The notes: generated by a model not told the origin, from the sequence alone. A DNA stretch of 64,000 bases from Emergencia sp. 1XD21-10 (GCF_009936045.1 NZ_QWEQ01000011.1:62001-126000); one strand, 5' to 3'. Shown: positions 1 through 8,590, counted from the stretch's first letter. Translations and numbers: made by a program.

Positions 1-1754
1 TTTTCTAAAAGACAATCTTCTAAGAACAGTTCCGAACTGTTCCCATAAACATTTACAATACATCCTTGCGGACTGTTGTTTTCAGAGAAAATACAGTTCT
101 TTAAGATATTCTTTAAACCTCCGACGAAAATACTTTCGGTATTTTCACCGGCATTCTTAGTAAAAGTGCAGGCTTTCAATACGATCGGCTTATCCCCACT
201 ACCACTGATGCCTCTGGAAGAAACCGCCGCCGCTTCTCTGGCGCTGTTTCCGGTAAACACAACATTTTCAATGATAGTATTTTCATCTGTGCTGATATGC
301 ATACCGCCACCAGAGGCCGCCTGATTTCCTGATACTTCCAGATCTCTTATCTCCGCGCCATCGCCAGTCAGATAAAGACCTCCTCCCCGGAGAACCGTCT
401 CGTTGCCTGCAAGTTTGCCCCCAGTCATGGTCACATTGCCGCCACCGTAACTACTACTGGAAAAAATACCACCACCATTGCTGTCAGCAGTATTTTCTGT
501 CAGGCTGCAGTTTTCCAGCACAATTGTTCCATAGCTACCAATCCCGCCGCCACTGCTGCCTGCACTGTTTTGTGAAAAGGTACTATCAGCAATTTCCGCG
601 CTGCTACTTCCGCCGCTGAGCATTATGCCGCCACCATTGCCGTTCGCATAGTTGCCGCTGAACGTAGTGCTTTTCAGGCTGAGCTTAATACCGTTTGCAA
701 AGATACCGCCGCCGTGACTATCTGATTTGTTTTCTGTTACTGTGCACTCTTTCAAAGTGACTGACGCGTTGGCGTAAATGCCGCCACCCTGATAGCTTGT
801 TTCATTACCTATTATAGAACAATTTTCCAATGTGACAGCGCCTTTTGCATAAATCGCGCCGCCCTGACAGGCTTTATTTTCGTTCAGATTGCAGTTCTTC
901 AGGTTCAGGGTACTGTCTTCATCATGAAGATAGATTCCGCCTCCAACCTGGGTGCTATAGACTTTTTCCCGAATCTCATTATTCTCAATCGTTGTCTTAT
1001 CCGCATTCAGACTGCTTCCAACCAGCGCAATGCCACCGCCGTAATAAGTATTGACATTATCACAAACTTCACAGTTGTTCATAGTAACACTGCTGTAAGC
1101 GGCATAAATACCGCCGCCCCATCCTCCGGTCGCTGTATTTCCTATCACATTTATATTTTCCAGCAAGACATCTGCTTTACTGATATAAATGCCTGCGCCA
1201 TTGGTTGCAGTCGTATCCTTAATCGTTCCGTTTATAATCTTTGCGTCCACACCATTGATATAGACCGCGCAGGAACCATTTCCTGAAATACTACGTCCCT
1301 GCAAATCCAATGTAATCGCCTTGCGTATTACGACAGATTTGTTTATATCTTTGTGCAGACAGACTGTATCCCCTTCTTTGGCCGCATTCAAAGCTTCCTG
1401 CAGCGTATCATACGCATTTTCGCCGATAGAAGCCTCTGCCGTTTCTGCTGCTTCTGATGTTTCCGTAGCCTCGCTCCTGTCCTGTACTGCAGTGTCCATA
1501 CCCGTTTCACTGTCTTCTTCTGCAAGCACTACGTTTTTTTCCTCTTCTGCGGAATTTTCTCCTTCAGAATTTTCTTCTGTCAAAGTTCCACTGCCGTCAG
1601 ACGTTTCTTCTGCTAGTAGAGCTGCATGTTCTGAATCCTCCGATTCAAAAGCAGCCGCCTGCATCGTAGGTACCGAAAGAAGCATTGCCACTGAGAGTCC
1701 AATTGCAATGATTCGTTTTCTATTCTGTGATTGTGGTTTTTGCCTTTTTCTCAC
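1..1754 (-). CDS. Secreted parallel beta-helix repeat protein (partial, 3' end outside window)
   Basis: The minus strand is open from 1754 to the left edge (about 584 codons). A GTG start at 1754 has a GGAGGGG ribosome site 6-7 nt upstream; an in-frame ATG at 1787 has none. The N-terminus is basic (RKRQKPQSQNRKR) followed by a hydrophobic stretch ending PTMQAAAF, a typical Sec signal peptide. Residues of about 35-115 are rich in Glu/Ser/Thr, a likely linker. From about residue 115 the chain shows repeats of roughly 24 residues with GGGIYA / GGGIF cores separated by LENC, NNC or LKEC-type turns, the pattern of right-handed beta-helix surface proteins (polymorphic outer-membrane/Listeria-Bacteroides type). 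Probable role: cell-surface adhesion or polysaccharide binding; the C-terminal anchor is not visible, so function is inference. Confidence 0.85.
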   Translation of the reverse strand, partial: MRKRQKPQSQNRKRIIAIGLSVAMLLSVPTMQAAAFESEDSEHAALLAEETSDGSGTLTEENSEGENSAEEEKNVVLAEEDSETGMDTAVQDRSEATETSEAAETAEASIGENAYDTLQEALNAAKEGDTVCLHKDINKSVVIRKAITLDLQGRSISGNGSCAVYINGVDAKIINGTIKDTTATNGAGIYISKADVLLENINVIGNTATGGWGGGIYAAYSSVTMNNCEVCDNVNTYYGGGIALVGSSLNADKTTIENNEIREKVYSTQVGGGIYLHDEDSTLNLKNCNLNENKACQGGAIYAKGAVTLENCSIIGNETSYQGGGIYANASVTLKECTVTENKSDSHGGGIFANGIKLSLKSTTFSGNYANGNGGGIMLSGGSSSAEIADSTFSQNSAGSSGGGIGSYGTIVLENCSLTENTADSNGGGIFSSSSYGGGNVTMTGGKLAGNETVLRGGGLYLTGDGAEIRDLEVSGNQAASGGGMHISTDENTIIENVVFTGNSAREAAAVSSRGISGSGDKPIVLKACTFTKNAGENTESIFVGGLKNILKNCIFSENNSPQGCIVNVYGNSSELFLEDCLLE

Positions 1755-1890
1755 AGGTTCCCCTCCTTCATTACTCTTTCTTCTCATTATTTCCAATATT
1801 ATTATATTCGCTTTTTCTATCGCTGTCAATCGTTGATTTTTCAACACTTTCGTTAGATTTTGGTTAGATTTTCCCCTTACAAAAACAGGA

Positions 1891-1938
1891 AAGCTGCCAT
1901 ACGGCTGAATCCTATTAGATTTAACCGTATGGCAGCTT
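1891..1938 (-). terminator. Long hairpin, likely terminator downstream of the MATE gene
   Basis: AAGCTGCCATACGG at 1891-1904 pairs with CCGTATGGCAGCTT at 1925-1938, and the pairing continues imperfectly inward. Both sides carry T-rich tails (TTTT on plus; CTGTTTTTG on minus), so it could end minus-strand transcription from the MATE gene before the beta-helix gene. Confidence 0.6.
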
Positions 1939-1960
1939 TTCAGACTACCCAAGCTTCGTT

Positions 1961-2184
1961 GTGAATATTTTCAGCGATTATGTCGATTATATGCACATCG
2001 GTATGCATATTTTTTAAAAAAAACATCTTTAATATGCACATTGGTACTGTTCACATTGAAAAAGCTGCCGAAAGAACAGTAAAATTCTTCATAAGCAGCT
2101 TTGTTTGTGCATATTTTAAGAATTTCCCAAGAAAATATGCACAACGTCGTGCATATTTTAGGACTTTTTCTTGAATATATGTAA
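1961..2184. repeat. Repeat module B-I: four 36-bp elements in two facing pairs
   Basis: Elements lie at 1961-1996, 2003-2038, 2107-2142 and 2149-2184. Each is about 36 bp with ends close to GTGCATATTTT and AAAATATGCAC and an unconserved middle; the second element fits 36-37 bp. Start-to-start distance inside each pair is exactly 42 bp. Judged by the better conserved end, the left pair reads forward and the right pair reverse. A separate hairpin (AAAGCTGC 2061-2068 with GCAGCTTT 2095-2102) sits in the centre. A second module of the same family is at 18866-19078. This fills the gap between the MATE gene and the beta-helix gene; no coding sequence is apparent. Confidence 0.8.
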
Positions 2185-2202
2185 TTCGCAGCACCCGCCT
2201 CA

Positions 2203-3576
2203 TTACAGCCGTCTCGCTACCGCCTTTTCGCGAAGCTTTTTACGCAGTACCAAGAAAGTAATCAAATGTGCTGTCGCTGTAACACCCCAAGTCACCGGAT
2301 AAGTGATGTAAAGCATCTCCAGCGTATGGAACTGCGGCATTTGAAACAGTGTCGTAATCCACAAAATTCTAAGACCGCAAACACCAACCAGCGAAACCAG
2401 CATTGGCATAACAGAATAGCCCATGCCGCGCAGTGCGCCTACCATAACATCCATAGCGCCACAAAGCGCATAGGTCGGCGCTATAATTCGCATCCTGCGC
2501 ATACCTGCTGCAACCACCGCGCCGCTGGAAGAGTATATCCCCAGAAGAAACGGTGCAAATGCCAGTTCCAAAAGGCCTGTAATCAAACCTATTCCGATGG
2601 CGCACATCTCGCCTCTTGTCAAAATCTTGTCGATTCTGCTGATTCTCCTTGCTCCCACATTCTGACTGGTAAAAGAAATCGTCGCCTGATAAAAAGCATT
2701 CATAGGGAAATAAATAAAATTCTCCACGTTGCTGGACGCCGAGTTTCCTGCCACGATAGTCGCGCCAAAAGAATTTATGGAGGACTGAATCATCACGTTG
2801 GTCAGGGAGAAAATCATCCCCTGTACGCCCGCAGGAAGTCCAATTTTTACAATAGCAATCAGCTTGTCTCCATGAATGCGCAGCTCCCGCAGAACTAATT
2901 TCATGGTGCCTTCTTCTTTTCTCATGCACTGGATAATCAAAATCGCCGAAACCCACTGAGAAATTGCGGTTGCAGCACCAACACCCGCCACATCCATCCG
3001 CAGCGGAATTACAAAAATCAAATTAAGCACCACATTAATAACACCGGAAAATCCCAGATAGTACATCGGTCTTTTGGTATCACCGACCGCTCTGAGAATA
3101 GATGCGCCAAAGTTATAGACCATAACTCCGGTCATGCCAAGAAAATATACGCGCAAATAAAGCGCTGCAAGATCCACAACCTCCTCCGGCGTTTTCATCC
3201 AGATTAGAATTTGTCTCGAACCCAAAATCCCCATAATCGTCAGCAGTACTCCACTGACAAAGCTAAGCGCAATGGCTGTATGTACGGTCTCTTTTAAGGC
3301 CTCACTGCGCCGCGCACCGTAGTATTTAGCTGCCATTACATTGGCGCCGATGGAAAGCCCGATAAAAAGATTTACTAAAAGATTAATCAGCGCCGTGGTA
3401 GAACCCACCGCCGCCAGCGAATGGTCCCCTGCAAAACGTCCCACCACAATAATATCTGCAGCATTAAACAGAATCTGCAAAATACTAGAAAACATTAAAG
3501 GAAGAGAGAACCTGAGCATCTTTTTTAGCACTGGTCCTCTCACCATATCCATTTCAAAATTTTTCTTCTCTGTCAT
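2203..3576 (-). CDS. MATE family efflux transporter
   Basis: A 457-residue polytopic membrane protein with about twelve hydrophobic segments in two similar halves, opening with RGPVLKKMLRFSLPLM and containing ADIIVVGRFAG, the usual MATE N-terminal signature; length is typical. MATE proteins export cationic drugs or metabolites in exchange for Na+ or H+; the substrate cannot be read from sequence. The ATG at 3576 follows AGGAGAAGAAGT. It is transcribed alone; the upstream gap of 78 bp to the next minus-strand gene is AT-rich. Downstream lie repeat module B-I and a hairpin. Confidence 0.93.
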   Translation of the reverse strand: MTEKKNFEMDMVRGPVLKKMLRFSLPLMFSSILQILFNAADIIVVGRFAGDHSLAAVGSTTALINLLVNLFIGLSIGANVMAAKYYGARRSEALKETVHTAIALSFVSGVLLTIMGILGSRQILIWMKTPEEVVDLAALYLRVYFLGMTGVMVYNFGASILRAVGDTKRPMYYLGFSGVINVVLNLIFVIPLRMDVAGVGAATAISQWVSAILIIQCMRKEEGTMKLVLRELRIHGDKLIAIVKIGLPAGVQGMIFSLTNVMIQSSINSFGATIVAGNSASSNVENFIYFPMNAFYQATISFTSQNVGARRISRIDKILTRGEMCAIGIGLITGLLELAFAPFLLGIYSSSGAVVAAGMRRMRIIAPTYALCGAMDVMVGALRGMGYSVMPMLVSLVGVCGLRILWITTLFQMPQFHTLEMLYITYPVTWGVTATAHLITFLVLRKKLREKAVARRL

Positions 3577-3654
3577 ACTTCTTCTCCTATCGCTAATATT
3601 AAATTATATGCCTTTCTGTATAAAAAGCAATAGAGAAGTTGCATTAAATTTGTT

Positions 3655-4422
3655 TTATTTTGTATTCAGAAAATACTGATTCTCCTTATGTACACCGCCA
3701 AATGCCGGTTCCAATTTTTGTCTTATCGCTGCAAGTCCCGGGTCGTCTACAATCCGCGCGCTGCGCATGCAGCGCTTTACACAGGCAAGACAGCCGATAC
3801 ATTTGGACTGGTCCGCTTCAAAGCCTGCTCCATCATGAATAGCACCTACCGGACATATACGCGCACAAAGACCACACTCACTGCACCGCTCTGCAGCAAC
3901 AGTGTTCATCGGATGCCGGCTGCCTTCTCTATACGGGCGGTTTCCCGGTACATCCAAAGGCTCAAACAAACTTGCCTGGGTAATCTTTTCGGCAAAGTCT
4001 TCCACTTTCGCCAGATCCTCCTGACTCGGACGCCCTCCCGCCAGCTTCGCAGAATAGGTGTGTTCCGCAAGCCATGCGGCCGCTGCAATTCCTACAAATC
4101 CGTTCGCCTCGCACATGTCCTTGGTTTCCAAAAGCGCATCATCAAACTCTCTGTTTCCGTAGGTCACCGTAAAAATCGCCGGCGTTCCATCACCTGTAAT
4201 GTTCCCATACAGTTTTTCCGGATAAAGGGGAAGCCTTCCGGCATACACCGGCGCCCCAAAGATGACCAAATCATCAGCGCCAAAGTGGTATTTGCCAGCG
4301 CGCGCCTTCGCACTAGTCAGGTCAATCACGGTAAAATCCGGATCCAGTGCCTTTGCCACCGCTTCCACATATTTCTTCGTGCCCCGGGTCGGGCTGAAAT
4401 AAATCGCTGTTACCTTTTTCAT
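3655..4422 (-). CDS. EFR1-type flavodoxin-ferredoxin fusion protein
   Basis: 255 residues from ATG 4422 (MKKVTAIYFSPTRGTKKY), which overlaps the stop of the preceding gene by ATGA, indicating translational coupling. Residues about 1-150 form a flavodoxin-like domain (phosphate loop SPTRGT, then FGAPVYAGRLP). Near residues 185-235 are two 4Fe-4S motifs, CSECGLCARICPVGA and CIGCLACVKRC. This is the EFRRO/EFR1 arrangement: an FMN electron carrier fused to a bis-4Fe-4S ferredoxin, soluble in the cytoplasm. The partner enzyme is unknown; the operon with a CbiT-like and a DUF1638-like protein suggests delivery of low-potential electrons to a corrinoid or metal-centre enzyme (inference). Confidence 0.9.
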   Translation of the reverse strand: MKKVTAIYFSPTRGTKKYVEAVAKALDPDFTVIDLTSAKARAGKYHFGADDLVIFGAPVYAGRLPLYPEKLYGNITGDGTPAIFTVTYGNREFDDALLETKDMCEANGFVGIAAAAWLAEHTYSAKLAGGRPSQEDLAKVEDFAEKITQASLFEPLDVPGNRPYREGSRHPMNTVAAERCSECGLCARICPVGAIHDGAGFEADQSKCIGCLACVKRCMRSARIVDDPGLAAIRQKLEPAFGGVHKENQYFLNTK

Positions 4423-4655
4423 CTTAAAAAATCTTCCTCTCGCAAAACTCTGCCTTTTTCGGCTATGATAAACTGATGGTCCCATCTGCCGCCCACCAGT
4501 TTTTCCAGCGTCTCAAAGAGCCTTGCACGCATATCCCTCGGCTCTGCGTGAAGTTTGCTGTCCAGTTCAATGACCGGATAGTCCGTTCCCTCTTTCTCCT
4601 GCGCTGCCCTCACATGATCGCTCATATTGCTGCAGGTGATTAATACAGTGCTCAT
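4419..4655 (-). CDS. Small DUF1638-like protein
   Basis: 78 residues beginning MSTVLITCSNMSDHV at ATG 4655, two bases after the stop of the CbiT-like gene, and ending in an ATGA overlap with the flavodoxin-ferredoxin gene. The stretch ELDSKLHAEPRDMRARL resembles the N-terminal part of DUF1638 proteins, which are usually near 190 residues, so this is either a short family member or a truncated one; no continuation is readable in the other frames after 4430. DUF1638 proteins are often found beside corrinoid methyltransferase genes; that link is family knowledge, not visible here. Confidence 0.5.
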   Translation of the reverse strand: MSTVLITCSNMSDHVRAAQEKEGTDYPVIELDSKLHAEPRDMRARLFETLEKLVGGRWDHQFIIAEKGRVLREEDFLR

Positions 4656-4657
4656 GA

Positions 4658-5563
4658 TTACGCTTCCGCTTTTCCCGTGATAATCCATGGAGCGGGCTGC
4701 ACTTCAAAAGCGTTCTTTGCGTTCAGTCTGGACACCGCTACTTGAATCACCTCTGCTTCCTTGATGCCGTTAGCCTCCAAAATGCCTCTCATAGCCCCTG
4801 CCACACTCAAATCCAAAGTATAGATTACTAGATTCATCTGTGGATTCATGGAGAGAAGAAACTTGATTTCCTGCTCCATGCTGGCAGAAGCGACCATAAA
4901 TGCCACCGAAGGAGTCGGGTAATTCTCAAAGGTTTCTTCATCCACATGATCTGTGATTTTCATATTGCGCAAATCAAAATATGCCATATTATCCATCATG
5001 GCATCTCTATTGCGATGATTGTATTCCACTGCAATAACAGTACCTTCATTTGCCATAAAAGCAGCCTCAATGGCAAGGCTTTCGCCTCCAATCACACAGA
5101 CCGTATCTTCTCTTCCGATTTCCATTTTGTTCAAAATAATGGAACGAACTTCGCTTCCCACGCCTCTTCCGGAATCTTTGCGGAAATTCAAATTGTCCAT
5201 GCCCATCTTATAGGTATTGCGAGAGCTCGGATTTACCACCAGCATACCCGCAGAAGCGTTAATGCCGCGGTTAATCATATCGCTGACTTTATCGTGCTTA
5301 ATCGGACCTTCCGGCGCGGAACCCTCGTTGTACCAGACCTCGCAGTCACCAAGCCCTGCATTCCACATATGATAAAAAATTTCAGCGTCTCCTGCTTCCA
5401 TAAAAGCAAGCACTGCCTTATGCGCCTCTACTGTCGGAATCAGATTCTTATTTCTCTTGGTGATATCCATCATCTTAATCTGTTCCAAGTCAATCGGTGT
5501 ATTATCTGCAAAATACTGCAGCCACGATAAAATAATTTCGTTGGTGAAAAGTTGTTTTTCCAT
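4658..5563 (-). CDS. CbiT/CobL-like SAM-binding-fold protein of unknown role
   Basis: 301 residues. From about residue 145 the pattern VCVIGGESLAIEAAFMANE, then VIAVEYNHRNRDAMMDN, matches the Rossmann core of precorrin-6/8 decarboxylating methyltransferases (CbiT), but the glycine loop reads IGGESL rather than GxGxG, so methyl transfer is uncertain. The N-terminal 140 residues are not recognised. No other cobalamin biosynthesis gene is nearby; instead it leads a tightly packed operon with a DUF1638-like protein and a flavodoxin-ferredoxin. A promoter lies at 5603-5631. It may be a paralogue recruited for another reaction. Confidence 0.55.
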   Translation of the reverse strand: MEKQLFTNEIILSWLQYFADNTPIDLEQIKMMDITKRNKNLIPTVEAHKAVLAFMEAGDAEIFYHMWNAGLGDCEVWYNEGSAPEGPIKHDKVSDMINRGINASAGMLVVNPSSRNTYKMGMDNLNFRKDSGRGVGSEVRSIILNKMEIGREDTVCVIGGESLAIEAAFMANEGTVIAVEYNHRNRDAMMDNMAYFDLRNMKITDHVDEETFENYPTPSVAFMVASASMEQEIKFLLSMNPQMNLVIYTLDLSVAGAMRGILEANGIKEAEVIQVAVSRLNAKNAFEVQPAPWIITGKAEA

Positions 5564-5602
5564 AGCTTTCCGTCCTTTCTGTCTGTCAGGCTTCTTTTTC
5601 TC

Positions 5603-5631
5603 ATTTTATCACGAATCCAGTGGGGTTTCAA
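5603..5631 (-). promoter_or_regulatory. Sigma-A-type promoter of the CbiT-like operon
   Basis: On the minus strand TTGAAA (5631-5626), 17 bp, then TAAAAT (5608-5603), about 40 bp upstream of ATG 5563. Confidence 0.6.
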
Positions 5632-5684
5632 GAAATCCCAGCTTACTTTCCGCCGCTGAAAACAATTTCTTCCCCACATGTCAA

Positions 5685-5710
5685 AAGACTCCATCATCCG
5701 ATGGAGTCTT
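5685..5710 (-). terminator. Terminator of the monooxygenase gene
   Basis: AAGACTCCATC (5685-5695) pairs perfectly with GATGGAGTCTT (5700-5710) around a 4-nt loop; on the minus strand TTTTGAC follows. The 155 bp between this hairpin and the monooxygenase stop show no gene. Confidence 0.7.
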
Positions 5711-5865
5711 CTGACTGCGATATCTAATTAAGAAAGAACGTTCAAAAAGAAATTATCTCGTGTAACCCTATCTCCTTTTGACAAGTTTAGTATAGCAAGG
5801 AAATGTGATGATTTTGTCAAGGAATCGTATCGCTTCCATGTCTTTTGCGTTACGAAATAGTAAAG

Positions 5866-6159
5866 TTAGACCTGAACATCTTCGATAAGAATTTCCGTTT
5901 CCATTGGATACTTTGCCTTAATCTCTCCCAGCTTCTTAAAATGCGGCTGCTTTGTATGGTTTTTCTGTGCCTGCCTGCTCTCCCACTGTTCCCACAGCAA
6001 AATCTGGTTCTCCGAATCTGCCGGATAATAATAGGCATACCTGATGCACCCATCCTCCGCCAACGATTTTTCTATCACGCCGCAGGTTTTCACTTCCCCG
6101 TAAAAAGCGTCTCGCGCCGCTTTATCCTTTAGTGTGTATGTTACATAGAAATTCGTCAT
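5866..6159 (-). CDS. Antibiotic-biosynthesis-monooxygenase-fold (ABM) protein
   Basis: 97 residues from ATG 6159 (MTNFYVTYTLKDKAARDAF), preceded by GAAAGGAACG. Length and pattern (small ferredoxin-like fold, later ILLWEQWESRQAQKNH) match the ABM / YgiN-type family, which includes quinol monooxygenases and haem-degrading enzymes but also many proteins of unknown activity. A single-gene unit ending at the hairpin at 5685-5710. The specific substrate cannot be inferred. Confidence 0.75.
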   Translation of the reverse strand: MTNFYVTYTLKDKAARDAFYGEVKTCGVIEKSLAEDGCIRYAYYYPADSENQILLWEQWESRQAQKNHTKQPHFKKLGEIKAKYPMETEILIEDVQV

Positions 6160-6287
6160 TTTTACATCGTTCCTTTCATGAACTTTTATAACAGTATAGC
6201 ATAATTTATATTTTCCTCGCAACCACATGATATTTAGGTATGACCATAACATGGTAATGGCAAAAATACAACCATAGAAATATCATT

Positions 6288-6316
6288 TTGTAAAATTTCT
6301 TGCCATAGGATATAAT
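6288..6316 (+). promoter_or_regulatory. Promoter of the amidase gene
   Basis: TTGTAA (6288-6293), 17 bp, TATAAT (6311-6316), 32 bp before ATG 6348. The rest of the 188-bp gap to the divergent monooxygenase gene shows nothing else recognisable. Confidence 0.65.
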
Positions 6317-6347
6317 GAAACTACATTAATCCCCGGAGGAATTTATC

Positions 6348-6911
6348 ATGGAAATTATAGAATCTTATCTAACAAAAAGTGCCTGCTTTTTAGAAGGCGA
6401 TACCATTGAGGTGAAAGGACTCATGCTGCACTCAGTAGGCTGCGCCTATCAGCAGCCTTTTTACTTTATGGAAAAGTGGAACAATCCCGACTGTCAGGAA
6501 GCCTGCGTTCACGCATTTATCGACGGCACAGACGGAAAAATTTATCAGACACTGCCGTGGAATCACCGTGCCTGGCACTGCGGCGGCACTTACAACAGCA
6601 CCCACATCGGCGTAGAAATGTGTGAACCCGCCTCCCTTTCCTATACCAGTCAATTTGGGTTTACCTGTGATAACAGGGAAGAAGCCCTCGCCTGTGCAAA
6701 GCTGACTTACGATACTGCGGTGGAACTTTTCGCATGGCTTTGCCATAAATACGGGTTAGATCCGCTGGCAGACGGCGTCATCGTTTCACACTACGAAGGT
6801 TATCTTCGTGGCACTGCCTCTGACCACGAAGATCCAGAGCATTTCTGGCAAGGACTTGGTACAGACTACACGATGGACGGATTCCGCCGAGATGTAAAGT
6901 CTGCAATGTAA
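6348..6911 (+). CDS. N-acetylmuramoyl-L-alanine amidase (Amidase_2 fold)
   Basis: 187 residues after the ribosome site GGAGGAATTTATC. The zinc-amidase (PGRP/Amidase_2) signatures are present in order: MLHSVGC (first His ligand), then HIGVEMCEP, then SHYEGYLRGTASDHEDPEHF near the C-terminus. No signal peptide is visible, so it may act in the cytoplasm, be a phage-type lysin, or use a non-classical route. It would cut the amide bond between muramic acid and L-alanine in peptidoglycan. Monocistronic, with its own promoter and terminator. Confidence 0.88.
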   Translation: MEIIESYLTKSACFLEGDTIEVKGLMLHSVGCAYQQPFYFMEKWNNPDCQEACVHAFIDGTDGKIYQTLPWNHRAWHCGGTYNSTHIGVEMCEPASLSYTSQFGFTCDNREEALACAKLTYDTAVELFAWLCHKYGLDPLADGVIVSHYEGYLRGTASDHEDPEHFWQGLGTDYTMDGFRRDVKSAM

Positions 6912-6948
6912 ATTTCATTTTCGCCTAGCCTTTATAATCTGTTAAACT

Positions 6949-6990
6949 GCCCCTTTTTCTACTTTTTTAGGAACAAAGGGGCGGATTTTC
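6949..6990 (+). terminator. Terminator of the amidase gene
   Basis: GCCCCTTT (6949-6956) pairs with AAAGGGGC (6975-6982) and is followed by GGATTTTC. Confidence 0.55.
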
Positions 6991-7012
6991 TGGCATTACT
7001 TTTTCAAAGCAA

Positions 7013-7040
7013 CACAAAACCCCACCTTGCGATGGGGTTT
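7013..7040 (-). terminator. Terminator of rplM-rpsI
   Basis: AAACCCCA (7017-7024) pairs with TGGGGTTT (7033-7040); on the minus strand the stem is followed by TTTTGTGTTG. It lies 38 bp beyond the rpsI stop. Confidence 0.75.
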
Positions 7041-7077
7041 GCTTGTTTCGATTTCGAAAGTCCAAATATAGTTCTGA

Positions 7078-7473
7078 TTAACGCTTGGAGAACTGAGAAG
7101 CTCTTCTTGCCTTTTTCAGACCGTACTTCTTTCTTTCCTTCATTCTTGGGTCTCTTGTTAAGAATCCAGCAGCTTTTAAAGGCGCTCTGTAGCTTTCCTT
7201 GTCAGCTTGGCAAAGTGCTCTTGAGATACCGTGTCTCAGCGCACCAGCCTGACCTGTAAATCCGCCGCCTGCTACTGTAGCAATTACATCGAATTTGCCT
7301 TCGCAGCCTGCAACTTCAAAAGGTCTTCTTACTTCTCTCTTAACGATTTCCATTCCGAAGTAATCTTCTAAATCTTTCTTGTTTACAGTGATTTTTCCAG
7401 TTCCAGGGATTAATCTAACTCTAGCAACTGAATGTTTTCTTCTACCAGTTCCCTGATATTGTAATTTTGCCAT
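7078..7473 (-). CDS. rpsI: 30S ribosomal protein S9
   Basis: 131 residues, with the family start region [14 protein letters not shown], the internal [19 protein letters not shown] and the conserved C-terminal [11 protein letters not shown] tail that reaches the ribosomal P site. Second gene of the rplM-rpsI operon, 19 bp after rplM. Length is usual and the frame is intact. Confidence 0.98.
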   Translation of the reverse strand: MAKLQYQGTGRRKHSVARVRLIPGTGKITVNKKDLEDYFGMEIVKREVRRPFEVAGCEGKFDVIATVAGGGFTGQAGALRHGISRALCQADKESYRAPLKAAGFLTRDPRMKERKKYGLKKARRASQFSKR

Positions 7474-7492
7474 TGTCTATTCCTCCCTTTCC

Positions 7493-7921
7493 TTAGATTT
7501 CCAAAGTTTCCGGCTTCTGTGCAGCATGTGCATGCTCAGGACCTGCGTAAACTTTTAACTTCTTAAACATCTGTCTGCCCAGTTTTCCATCAGGAAGCAT
7601 GCCTTTCACTGCGTGCTTAATGATTTCTTCTGGTTTCTTTGCCTGTAACTTTTCGAAAGTGATTTCTCTCAGACCACCTGGATATCCAGTATGTCTCTTG
7701 TAAATCTTTTCTTTTCTCTTCTTGCCGGTTACTTCTACTTTCTCAGCGTTGATTACGATTACATAATCGCCACAGTCAACGTGCGGAGTGTAGATTGGCT
7801 TGTTCTTTCCTCTCAGAACAGAAGCAACTTCAGATGCCAGTCTGCCGAGAGTCTTACCTTCTGCATCAACAACGTACCATTTACGTTCTACTTCTGCAGG
7901 TTTTGCAATGTAAGATTTCAT
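7493..7921 (-). CDS. rplM: 50S ribosomal protein L13
   Basis: 142 residues from ATG 7921 ([19 protein letters not shown]), preceded by GGAAGAG; upstream in-frame codons belong to the leader. Motifs GKTLGRLAS and [15 protein letters not shown] are typical of L13. It is the first gene of the rplM-rpsI operon. A long leader (about 170 nt) precedes it. Confidence 0.98.
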   Translation of the reverse strand: MKSYIAKPAEVERKWYVVDAEGKTLGRLASEVASVLRGKNKPIYTPHVDCGDYVIVINAEKVEVTGKKRKEKIYKRHTGYPGGLREITFEKLQAKKPEEIIKHAVKGMLPDGKLGRQMFKKLKVYAGPEHAHAAQKPETLEI

Positions 7922-8092
7922 TGTCTCTTCCTTTCTACCTACTAAGATACCTTCGCCGGTATCGTTTTCGGTTCTGCCTACTGAAATTCCACAAGGAATT
8001 TGTTTCGGCATGACTAAAACTAACTTTTAGCTTGCAGCGCTGCCGAACCCTGGCGGTTCTACGCATGCAAATCGCCTGTGAAAGCACAGTGC
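7922..8092 (-). promoter_or_regulatory. Structured leader of rplM
   Basis: The roughly 170-nt untranslated leader contains several hairpins on the minus strand: GAACC...GGGTTC near 8045-8062, the palindrome GCAGCGCTGC at 8035-8044, and GATACC...GGTATC near 7946-7964. Autoregulatory L13 leaders are known in Firmicutes; whether this is one needs a covariance-model match. Confidence 0.4.
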
Positions 8093-8098
8093 ACGACT

Positions 8099-8127
8099 AT
8101 TATATAGCAAAACCCTTGAGATTGCAA
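8099..8127 (-). promoter_or_regulatory. Promoter of rplM-rpsI
   Basis: On the minus strand TTGCAA (8127-8122), 17 bp, TATAAT (8104-8099), a near-consensus housekeeping promoter. Confidence 0.75.
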
Positions 8128-8215
8128 CATCTTTTTGCATGAAATCCTCAACAAATGCGGGAAATTTTATAACTGCAATCAAATCAGAGCGGTGTTCCTT
8201 ACCTTTAACACGAAC

Positions 8216-8482
8216 CTTAACCTAAATTTTGATTTTCTCCAAAAAGTGTATAAGAGTCATCCTCTGTATCGGCAATCTGTTTGGATTTTATGCCAGCTGA
8301 TAGATAAATTAACAAGAATATTGCATGAAGTCTCAGAAAACTGTATATGAATAGAAATTCAAGCGCCGCTACCTAAATAATGTCAACAGTTTTATACATT
8401 TTTTAAGCGGTTTCTTATTTTGGGTTAAGATTTGCTCTCTTCTCTTATACACTTTTTTAAAAATTTCTCGTTTTAGGTTAAA
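8216..8482. repeat. Repeat module A-I: one forward and two reverse 39-bp elements
   Basis: Elements at 8216-8254 (forward), 8391-8429 and 8444-8482 (reverse). Each is exactly 39 bp, starting CTTAACCYAAAT and ending AAAAARTGTATAAG with an unconserved middle. The two reverse copies start 53 bp apart. Together with module A-II it brackets the PD-(D/E)XK-like gene at 8615-9412. The stretch 8130-8560 holds no other recognisable gene. Confidence 0.85.
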
Positions 8483-8560
8483 TCCCTTCCCCGTTAAACT
8501 GTCATAATAACTATTTGCCTCTGCTCGCCCTGGTAAATTCGATTTTTTAGTTGCATTTTA

Positions 8561-8590
8561 TTTACATTTATTGTAAAATATTCCTATAAA
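8561..8590 (+). promoter_or_regulatory. Possible promoter of the PD-(D/E)XK-like gene
   Basis: TTTACA (8561-8566), 18 bp, TATAAA (8585-8590), 24 bp upstream of ATG 8615. Confidence 0.45.

Noticed and set aside
1961-2184. CRISPR array
   Set aside because: Copies are only four, occur in both orientations, have variable middles and 6-bp spacing instead of uniform unique spacers; no intact cas genes are present.
2266-2898. Long plus-strand frame opposite the MATE gene
   Set aside because: It is antisense to a clear MATE gene, has no ribosome site and His/Asn-rich low-complexity composition typical of an antisense shadow.
8216-8482. Intrinsic terminators or attenuators
   Set aside because: Element ends are only partly complementary, lie in both orientations, and similar modules lie where no gene needs one; fixed 39-bp length and spacing do not fit terminators.
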